5,160 bases of DNA from WS-11 sp035275545 (lineage in GTDB: Bacteria > Eisenbacteria > RBG-16-71-46): assembly GCA_035275545.1 (NCBI GenBank), contig DATEMP010000362.1, positions 1 to 5,160 on the forward strand. Direction: 5' to 3'. Of the stretch, positions 1 through 5,160 are shown piece after piece. How positions within the stretch are numbered: the first letter of the stretch is position 1; the number at the start of each line of letters is the position of its first letter. Under the pieces are notes generated by a model. It ran no database searches. It saw only the letters and a list, made by a program, of their open reading frames with translations, and had not been told where the DNA came from. The position numbers and the translations under genes are program-made.

Positions 1-2
1 GG

Positions 3-1085
3 ACGCCGGCGGGCGGGGTGTACAGCGGGGATGGCGTTGACCCGGCGACCGGGGTGTTCACGATCGCGACTGCGGGAGTAGGCCCGCACGTGATCCGCTA
101 TACGTTCACCGACGCCAACGGCTGCGATGACTTCAAAGAGATCACCATCACGGTGAACAACATCCCGACGGTGACGCTGCCTCCCGTGGGGCCGTTCTGC
201 ATCGACGCGGTGCCGGGGACGGTCCAGCTGGCGGGGACGCCGGCGGGCGGGGTGTACAGCGGGGACGGCGTTGACCCGACGACGGGAGTGTTCACGATCG
301 CGACGGCGGGCGTGGGTCCGCATGTGATCCGCTACTGCTTCACGGACGCCAACGGCTGCGATGACTGCAAGGAGATCACCATCACGGTGAACGACATCCC
401 GACGGTGACCCTGCCTCCCGCGGGACCGTTCTGCATCGACGCGGTGCCGGCGACCTACCAGCTGCTGGGGACGCCGACAGGAGGCGTGTACAGCGGGGAT
501 GGCGTCAACCCGGTGACGGGGGTGTTCACTCCCGCGACGGCTGGCGTGGGGCCGCATACGATCCGGTACACGTTCACGGCGGCCACCGGCTGCGATGACT
601 TCAAGGAGATCACCATCACGGTGAACGACATCCCGACGGTGACGCTGCCGCCGGCGGGGCCGTTCTGCATCGACCGCGTGCCGGGAGCGGTCCAGCTGGC
701 GGGGACGCCGGCGGGCGGGGTGTACAGCGGGGATGGCGTCGACCCGGTGACCGGGGTGTTCACGATCGCGACGGCGGGAGCGGGGCCACACGTGATCCGC
801 TACACGTTCACGGCCGCCAACGGATGCGATGACTTCAAGGAGATCACCATCACGGTGAATCCGCTGCCGGACGTGACGCTGGCACCGGCGGGACCGCTGT
901 GCAACAACGTGGCGCCGGTGCAACTCAACGGTCAGCCCACGGGCGGCACGTACAGCGGGCCTGGCGTGAGCTCGACCGGATTGTTCAGTCCGGCGACTAC
1001 CGGCAATGGGAATTTCCCGATCACCTACACCTACACGGACCCGAACGGGTGCACGAACAGCGCGAGCATTGAGATCGAGGTCCGC
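3..1085 (+). repeat. Tandem 234-bp coding repeat array (78-aa Ig-like units), truncated by the window start
   Basis: The codon for Val/Thr before YSG recurs at 18, 252, 486, 720 and 948. This gives three spacings of exactly 234 bp and one of 228 bp. By domain, the copies lie at 3-161 (partial), 162-395, 396-629, 630-863 and 864-1085. The first four are close copies: the units starting at 18 and 252 differ at about nine of 78 residues, and the 20-base stretch at 138-157 recurs unchanged at 372-391, 606-625 and 840-859. The fifth copy is strongly diverged (TYSGPGV ... YTYTDPNGC), as is usual for the edge unit of an array. The repeats lie wholly in frame in the surface-protein gene, and more copies probably lie upstream. 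Confidence 0.95.
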
Positions 1086-1991
1086 ACCTGTGAGCTGGCG
1101 TGCTGGCTCACGGCTGGAGGCGCCAGGATCCGGGCCGATGGCGGGCGGGGGCAGCCGGTCCACAGCTGGGGCGGCAACGTCTACCCGGGCTGCAGCCCAA
1201 CGGCGGGAGACGGCGGAAACTGGAACCACATCGCTCACGCTCTGAACCTGCACTTCCAGGGCAGGTTCATCGAGGTGGTCCGGTGTGGCAACGTGCCGGG
1301 CATCCCCCCGGGTTCGTCCTCGCCGGCGACGCCGGTCAACTTCATCGAGTTCCGCGGCACGGGGCGGGTGGTCGGAACCGGACCGAACCACTCGAGCTTC
1401 CCGCTCGTGTACTTCTTCGCGCGGTGTGAGGACCGCGCCGAGCCGGGATCCGGAGGGCAGCCGGATCCGAATGCCAAGGACCGTTACTTCCTCCACGTGT
1501 ATCTGAACCCTGCCAATCCGATCGGCTCGACGGTGCTGCTCGTGGATGCGAACAACGATGCCAACGCCGTGGATCCCGTCATGATCTCCGACGGCAACAT
1601 GCAGATCCATGTCTCGAGCTGCGACGGGATCATCCTGCCGCGTCTCGGTTCGGCCACCGGCATCAACAGCGCGCTTCCCACGATGCCGGAGCTGGAGCTG
1701 GCGCCCGAGATGCCGCTCGGGGTGCCGATTCCGAATCCGTTCCGGGACCGGACGGCGATCCACTACCTGGTGGAAGGACGTGGGGCGCAGGTGGATGTGA
1801 GCATCTATGACGTCACGGGACGCCGGGTGAAGATGCTGGTCGGCAGTCAGCTCGAGCCTGGGCGGTACGAGACGTCCTGGGACGGTCGTGACGATCAGGG
1901 TCAGCGCGTCGCGCACGGCTTGTACTTCGTGCGGATGGTGGTCGGAGGCCAGGTCCAGAAGTCGGGCCGGGTGCTCTACCTGAAACAGTAG
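3..1991 (+). CDS. Large secreted/surface protein with tandem Ig-like repeats, a post-COAP-1-like domain and a C-terminal sorting-type tail (5' partial)
   Basis: The reading frame is open from base 3 and the repeat pattern continues to the window edge, so the GTG at 18 is an internal Val and the true start lies upstream. The visible part is 662 residues. Residues about 1-361 are four and a half Ig-like repeats (pattern P-GG-YSG-GV ... GVF ... AG-GPH-IRY-FT-A-GCDD ... ITITVN), each with two conserved Cys (NGC and PFC). Residues about 362-545 form one Cys-containing domain whose order of motifs (GGARI, GNWNHIAHALNLHF, FRGTG, YFFARCED, DRYFLHVY, DGNMQIH) resembles the post-COAP-1 class; this is a match from memory. 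Residues about 570-662 (PIPNPFRDRTAIHY ... SIYDVTGRRV ... SWDGRDDQGQ ... GLYFVRM ... YLKQ) are a FlgD-Ig / T9SS type A-like tail. No enzyme motif is seen; an adhesin or structural surface role is inferred. The gene ends at TAG 1989-1991, convergent with the protease gene. Confidence 0.9.
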   Translation, partial: TPAGGVYSGDGVDPATGVFTIATAGVGPHVIRYTFTDANGCDDFKEITITVNNIPTVTLPPVGPFCIDAVPGTVQLAGTPAGGVYSGDGVDPTTGVFTIATAGVGPHVIRYCFTDANGCDDCKEITITVNDIPTVTLPPAGPFCIDAVPATYQLLGTPTGGVYSGDGVNPVTGVFTPATAGVGPHTIRYTFTAATGCDDFKEITITVNDIPTVTLPPAGPFCIDRVPGAVQLAGTPAGGVYSGDGVDPVTGVFTIATAGAGPHVIRYTFTAANGCDDFKEITITVNPLPDVTLAPAGPLCNNVAPVQLNGQPTGGTYSGPGVSSTGLFSPATTGNGNFPITYTYTDPNGCTNSASIEIEVRTCELACWLTAGGARIRADGGRGQPVHSWGGNVYPGCSPTAGDGGNWNHIAHALNLHFQGRFIEVVRCGNVPGIPPGSSSPATPVNFIEFRGTGRVVGTGPNHSSFPLVYFFARCEDRAEPGSGGQPDPNAKDRYFLHVYLNPANPIGSTVLLVDANNDANAVDPVMISDGNMQIHVSSCDGIILPRLGSATGINSALPTMPELELAPEMPLGVPIPNPFRDRTAIHYLVEGRGAQVDVSIYDVTGRRVKMLVGSQLEPGRYETSWDGRDDQGQRVAHGLYFVRMVVGGQVQKSGRVLYLKQ

Positions 1992-2020
1992 TCAAGGGAA
2001 GAGGAACATCCCCCAAACGG

Positions 2021-2051
2021 CGAGGCCGGGGTCGGCGAGACCCCGGCCTCG
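2021..2051. terminator. Convergent-gene stem-loop, likely bidirectional terminator
   Basis: Bases 2021-2033 (CGAGGCCGGGGTC) are perfectly complementary to 2039-2051 (GACCCCGGCCTCG) around a 5-base loop GGCGA at 2034-2038. The 13-bp GC-rich stem sits 29 bases after the stop of the repeat protein and 19 bases before the reverse-strand stop of the protease. Neither side has a good T run (plus side: ATCGTTCCC; minus side: a short TTT soon after the stem), so intrinsic termination is inferred from position and stem strength. It may instead mainly protect the 3' ends. Confidence 0.75.
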
Positions 2052-2070
2052 ATCGTTCCCGCCCGGCCCG

Positions 2071-4338
2071 CTAGGAGAGGCGGATGAACTTGCGCACCGC
2101 CCGGTGCGTTCCCACTTCGAGCCGGCCGAAGTAGACGCCGCCGGCCGCGGGACGGTTGTTCGAGCCGAGGCCGTTCCAGACCAGGTGCTGGCGGCCGATG
2201 GTCGTCTGGCCCGAGAGCACGGCCACCTCCCGACCGCTCATGTCGAAGATCCGGAGGCGCACGGACTCGGTGCCGGTGGGCAGGTCAGCCATCGAAATCA
2301 CGAAGTCGAACCCGATCTCCCCGCGGGTGGGGTTGGGGCTCGCGGGATAGAACTCGAGGCTGCCGGCGAAGCCGTCATCGACCCCGGTCGGGGTGCTCGA
2401 GGTGAAGTGAAGCTTGCCGTAGCCCCAGGTCGCGTTGGGGACCGCGCCGGTATAGCTGTCCACCTTGGTCTTCGCGCGCAGCGCCAGCCGCGCTGCGGAC
2501 GGAGACATGTGGGGCGTCTGCTGCAGCAGCAGCGCAACCGCGCCGGCCACATGGGCGGCCGCGGCGCTGGTCCCGCGATAGATCCAATGCGCGCCGTCCT
2601 CCAGCTTGAAGGTGTTCAGGATCATGGGCGACGCGGCGGCCGCCAGCGAGGACCCCACGCCCTGGCCGGGCGCCACGAGATCGGGCCGCTGCACGCCGTC
2701 CCGGCGCGGGCCCGGGGAGGAGAACGACGCGATCGCCTCGAGCGGCGGATTGTCGAAGAAGTACGAGCTGTCGCCGGACATGGTCTTCCACCGGACCTTC
2801 GTGGAGAATGCTCCCACGGAGATGATCGAATCGCCGGTGGCAGGCGTCTGGATGAGCTGGGTGTAGCTGACCATCGAGGTGAACACCGGCGAGACGTTCC
2901 CCGAGCCGAACTTCCAGTCGGCAATCCACGCATCGAGCAACCCGGTGGTGGTGCCGCTCAGCCGCTGGTAGTCGAGACGCCACGTCCCCACCCGCGGCGT
3001 GTAGCCGTTGCCGGCGTCCCAGATCCACGCGAGCACCTGCTTCGCGCCCTTGGAGTTGGTGGTGAGATCGTTGTCCAGGAAGAAGGTGCCGTCGGTGGAC
3101 GATACGGTGACCCTGGCTGCTCCAGGGGCGACCCAACCGGTGGTGAAGCCGCCCGGGCTCGTGAGCTTCACGTTGAACCGCGCGCCGGTGCCGTGCCACC
3201 CCTCGATGCCGAGCTGCTCCGTGACCGATGGGGCTGGCGTGTACGTGGGAATCGTGAAGGTCGTGGTCGATGTCTGACCGCTGGCCGGATTGATCTGGGC
3301 GTGGAGCGCCTGGCCGCCCTGGTTGCCGGCGGCAACGACGATGATCTTGCGGGGGCCGGTCAGGGCCGACAGCGCGACGTCGAGGCTGTGCGAGCCGTCG
3401 TGCCCGCCGCGATTGTGGCCCACCGCCAGGAGCACGACGCAGTCCTTACCGAGGCTGGTCGCCTTCTGGAAGATGTAGTTCACGCCGTTGATCACGTCGG
3501 TCTCGATGAGCATCTGGTTCGTCTTGACGACCACCAGGTCGGCCTCCGGCGCGACGCCGACGTAGCGATACATCGGATAACCGAGGCCGGTGGCCCGGCC
3601 GTTGGAGGCGGCGATGCCGGCGATGTGGGTGCCGTGCCCGTTGTTGTCCACCTCGCTCACGGAGCCGGCGTTGATCTGAGCCTCGGTGTACTCGCGTCCG
3701 CAGCAGAATCCCGCCGGTGGGCTGCCGGAGCCGGTCTGATCCCACAGGTACTTGATGCGCGTCTGGTTGGCCGACGTCCGGAAGTCGGCGTGTGCCACGT
3801 CGATCCCGGTGTCGACGATTCCGATCAGGACACCGCGACCGGAGTAGCCCGGGTAAGAGGGCGGCGTGCCGCCCCACATCAGCGGGGCGGCGATGTTGGC
3901 GGTGCTCGTGTTCAGCAGGAGCTCGAGCGAACGGGGCGCGTCGATAGCCTCGACCCCATTCAGGTCGAGCATCGCGGGAATGCTCGCGAGGGGCGCCAGG
4001 ATCGTGGTGACCGGGCCCGCCTGGGTCTGGACCTCGCCGTTCAGCCGCGCGATCGCGTCCAAATCGACGCGGCCGCGGACCAGAAGCGGAATCCGCGGCT
4101 CCTCGGAGCTCTGACCCGCATCGGGATCAGCCGAGATGAGCTGCGGATCGACGGTGCCGGTGGTCAGCATGTGGCCGAGCGCGGGGTCGAGCCGGTGGTC
4201 TGACGCGGCGCGCGTGCGGGCGGCTGTGTGTGATGGGGGCGTCTGCGCGAGGGCCATCGGGGCATGGGCAGCGATCGCGAGAGCCGCCAGGGCCCCGCAA
4301 GCGATCCACAGTCGATTGGACGATGTGCGCTGGTTCAT
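2071..4338 (-). CDS. Secreted S8 family (subtilisin-like) serine protease with inserted domain and C-terminal sorting-type tail
   Basis: The product is a complete 755-residue extracellular endopeptidase. Residues 1-31 are a signal peptide (basic start NQRTSSNR, hydrophobic core, likely cut after ALA31). Residues about 32-150 look like an inhibitory propeptide (RIPLLVRGRVDLDAIARLNG, then VEAIDA). The catalytic domain is about 166-650, with Asp176 in GIVDTGID, His235 in NNGHGTHIAG, oxyanion Asn339 in VAAGNQG and Ser591 in YRGTSAAAAHVAG. All four codons were checked on the reverse strand (3811-3813, 3634-3636, 3322-3324, 2566-2568). Asn339 and Ser591 are 252 residues apart against 66 in subtilisin, because a beta-rich segment of about 140 residues (about 360-500) is inserted. 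Residues about 660-755 (PASPNPTRGEIGF ... RIFDMSGREV ... WNG ... GGVYFGRL) are a FlgD/T9SS-like tail. The ATG at 4338 is chosen because it begins the signal peptide; a weak AGGG lies 8-11 bases before it. Its substrate is unknown; nutrient proteolysis or surface-protein processing is inferred. Confidence 0.95.
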   Translation of the reverse strand: MNQRTSSNRLWIACGALAALAIAAHAPMALAQTPPSHTAARTRAASDHRLDPALGHMLTTGTVDPQLISADPDAGQSSEEPRIPLLVRGRVDLDAIARLNGEVQTQAGPVTTILAPLASIPAMLDLNGVEAIDAPRSLELLLNTSTANIAAPLMWGGTPPSYPGYSGRGVLIGIVDTGIDVAHADFRTSANQTRIKYLWDQTGSGSPPAGFCCGREYTEAQINAGSVSEVDNNGHGTHIAGIAASNGRATGLGYPMYRYVGVAPEADLVVVKTNQMLIETDVINGVNYIFQKATSLGKDCVVLLAVGHNRGGHDGSHSLDVALSALTGPRKIIVVAAGNQGGQALHAQINPASGQTSTTTFTIPTYTPAPSVTEQLGIEGWHGTGARFNVKLTSPGGFTTGWVAPGAARVTVSSTDGTFFLDNDLTTNSKGAKQVLAWIWDAGNGYTPRVGTWRLDYQRLSGTTTGLLDAWIADWKFGSGNVSPVFTSMVSYTQLIQTPATGDSIISVGAFSTKVRWKTMSGDSSYFFDNPPLEAIASFSSPGPRRDGVQRPDLVAPGQGVGSSLAAAASPMILNTFKLEDGAHWIYRGTSAAAAHVAGAVALLLQQTPHMSPSAARLALRAKTKVDSYTGAVPNATWGYGKLHFTSSTPTGVDDGFAGSLEFYPASPNPTRGEIGFDFVISMADLPTGTESVRLRIFDMSGREVAVLSGQTTIGRQHLVWNGLGSNNRPAAGGVYFGRLEVGTHRAVRKFIRLS

Positions 4339-4559
4339 GGCCTATCCCTGGTCTTGGTCCGATCGAGCGGCGGGGCGATCGGGCGGGCAATCGCGTCTCA
4401 GGACTTTGGATTCACAGCGGCGCCGGGGGAGGCGGGGCACGCGCGCATGGCGAGGGTCATGCCACGCCATACGTACCATTTGCAGCGCGAGAATTCCGGG
4501 AGTTTGAAGGGTCGTGCGGGCCGCAACGCCCGCGTCAATGCAGGTCGCAAAGGCCGATC

Positions 4560-4577
4560 GCGCATTGTTCAATGCGC
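4560..4577. promoter_or_regulatory. Operator-like perfect dyad GCGCATTG-TT-CAATGCGC
   Basis: Two 8-base arms, 4560-4567 and 4570-4577, are exact reverse complements around a TT centre. The dyad lies about 220 bases upstream of both divergent starts (222 from the protease ATG, 220 from the membrane-protein ATG). That fits a site for a dimeric DNA-binding regulator acting on either gene. The inner bases TGTTCAA (4566-4572) recur inverted as TTGAACA at 4639-4645. No binding protein can be named, and a single short palindrome in GC-rich DNA can arise by chance. Confidence 0.3.
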
Positions 4578-4784
4578 TCGAAACGTATCGGCGGCCGCTC
4601 TTCGCCTCGCCAGAGGCCGCTCGCACATTTGACCGTCGTTGAACAGTCACGCCGCCGACGTGGCCATCTCGCGGACAATTTGTCGACCTCGTGGACGCGT
4701 GGCTCCGGGTCGGATCCAGCATCTGCTCGCGTTGAGCCGGGCACACGCCATGCGTGAGTGCTACGCGCCACAGGCCGCCCCCGC

Positions 4785-4792
4785 GAGAGGAG
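4785..4792 (+). promoter_or_regulatory. Shine-Dalgarno GAGAGGAG fixing the membrane-protein start
   Basis: The purine run GAGAGGAG ends four bases before the ATG at 4797. It is the strongest ribosome binding site in the window. It sets the start of the downstream frame, where the only other upstream candidate is a GTG at 4758 just after an in-frame TGA at 4755. Confidence 0.8.
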
Positions 4793-4796
4793 CACG

Positions 4797-5160
4797 ATGT
4801 CGACCCGCACGGATTCCGAACCGCATCGGCGTCTGTTCTGGCCACTTCACGCCGCGCTGGTGCCGCTGCTCTACGTTTGGCTCGCGTGGTCGTGGTGGCG
4901 CGAGATCCACGCACAGCTCGCGGCCGTCCCGGGTGCGATGCCCGGCGTCGGGCCGGTGGCCATGGTGGGTGTGGCGCTCGCGGCTCGGGTGCTCGCCACG
5001 CTCACCGAAGCCGGCTGCTATGTGCTCTGGTGGCGCGGCCGCGGGCGCACGCTCGCGTTCTGGCGATTCACTGCATGGGTGGCCGCCTTCTCCGGCGCCG
5101 ACCTGTTCGCAGCGGCGCTGCGGCGGGCGGCGCTCGACGGCCCCGGCGGCGTGCGCTGGC
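4797..5160 (+). CDS. Hypothetical multi-pass membrane protein (3' partial)
   Basis: The frame opens with ATG at 4797 behind GAGAGGAG and stays open for 121 codons to the window end. The translation begins MSTRTDSEPHRRLFWPLHAA. It shows a short charged N-terminus and then three hydrophobic segments: about residues 13-34 (rich in Trp/Leu: LVPLLYVWLAWSWW), about 53-79 (VAMVGVALAARVLATL ... YVLWW) and about 86-108 (LAFWRFTAWVAAFSGADLFAAAL). Basic stretches (RGRGR at 80-84, RR at 109-110) lie between and after them. An inner-membrane location follows from this pattern. I do not recognise the family, and no catalytic or binding motif is visible in the part present. It is divergent from the protease gene, so joint regulation is possible but not shown. 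Confidence 0.75.
   Translation, partial: MSTRTDSEPHRRLFWPLHAALVPLLYVWLAWSWWREIHAQLAAVPGAMPGVGPVAMVGVALAARVLATLTEAGCYVLWWRGRGRTLAFWRFTAWVAAFSGADLFAAALRRAALDGPGGVRW

Larger units (their letters stand above)
4339..4796. other. Divergent intergenic region, no supported gene
   Basis: This 458-bp stretch separates the starts of the protease (-) and the membrane protein (+) and should carry both promoters. I found no sigma-70 promoter with good -35 and -10 boxes on either strand. The stretch around 4465-4510 is less GC-rich than its surroundings and holds a TACGTA palindrome at 4470-4475, a possible AT-richer promoter zone for the protease. Small structures present are a 6-bp stem at 4516-4521/4528-4533 (GCGGGC/GCCCGC), a 5-bp stem at 4604-4608/4613-4617, the 8-mer GGCCGCTC at both 4593-4600 and 4615-4622, and the dyad at 4560-4577. 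Open frames crossing it give Arg/Ala-rich translations with no domain pattern, so I call no gene. Confidence 0.6.

Noticed and set aside
98..763. Minus-strand frames with similar translations opposite the Ig-like array.
   Set aside because: Their mutual similarity simply mirrors the plus-strand tandem repeat; there is no independent sign of coding.
3..1085. Tandem repeats as a CRISPR array or other non-coding repeat array.
   Set aside because: The units are 234 bp, contiguous, keep reading frame and encode a coherent Ig-like sequence, so they are protein-coding repeats.
2104..4203. A 699-codon open frame on the plus strand opposite the protease gene.
   Set aside because: It lies wholly antisense to a gene with intact signal peptide, triad and tail. 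Its translation is rich in Gly/Arg/Ala/His with no domain pattern, as expected from GC-biased third codon positions.
4469..4500. A possible minus-strand promoter for the protease (TACGTAT as -10, or a GGAATT ... CGTAT extracytoplasmic-sigma-like pair).
   Set aside because: No -35 box at proper spacing matches for the first, and the spacing and boxes of the second are only loosely similar to known patterns, so neither can be supported.
4136..4757. Overlapping plus-strand frames of about 120-175 codons over the protease start and the intergenic region.
   Set aside because: They are in three different frames over the same DNA, overlap the protease signal-peptide codons in antisense, lack convincing ribosome binding sites and give low-complexity translations.
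4342..4914. A 190-codon minus-strand frame across the intergenic region and the start of the membrane gene.
   Set aside because: The translation is Arg/Ala/Ser-rich without motifs, and it overlaps the membrane gene that has a strong Shine-Dalgarno and transmembrane pattern. I treat it as a chance GC-rich open frame.

Overview
The window is high-GC DNA that looks like a free-living bacterium of the FCB superphylum or a neighbouring lineage. The lead comes from its two long proteins. Both are predicted to be extracellular and both end in the same kind of roughly 90-residue beta-sandwich tail (PNP/PNPF ... IYDVTGR or IFDMSGR ... W-G ... G-YF-R), of the FlgD-Ig / type IX secretion 'type A sorting domain' class. 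High GC with such tails fits Candidatus Eisenbacteria or a similar uncultured high-GC group. This is inference from protein style; no rRNA or marker gene is present.

Layout. Bases 3-1991 (+) hold the 3' part of a large surface or secreted protein. It has a tandem array of 78-residue Ig-like repeats (234-bp DNA unit; the window opens inside a copy), then a single domain whose conserved pattern matches the post-COAP-1 type of extracellular domain, then a C-terminal sorting-type tail. A 79-bp convergent gap follows, holding a perfect 13-bp stem-loop that can serve as terminator for both flanking genes. Bases 4338-2071 (-) encode a complete 755-residue secreted S8 (subtilisin-like) serine protease with signal peptide, propeptide, intact Asp/His/Ser triad, a large inserted domain between the oxyanion Asn and the catalytic Ser, and the same class of tail. 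A 458-bp divergent intergenic region (4339-4796) contains an 8+8 bp operator-like dyad but no gene I can support. From 4797 (+), behind a strong Shine-Dalgarno, begins a multi-pass membrane protein that runs off the right edge.

How they fit. The repeat protein and the protease are convergent, not an operon, but their shared tail class suggests that both are exported to the surface or medium by one pathway. The membrane protein is divergent from the protease and has no visible functional link to it. I see no mobile element, CRISPR array, tRNA or rRNA. I do not see a clearly new multi-gene system. The points most worth checking are the recombinogenic repeat array, the copy with an extra cysteine pair, the inserted domain of the protease, and the repeat + post-COAP-1-like + tail architecture.
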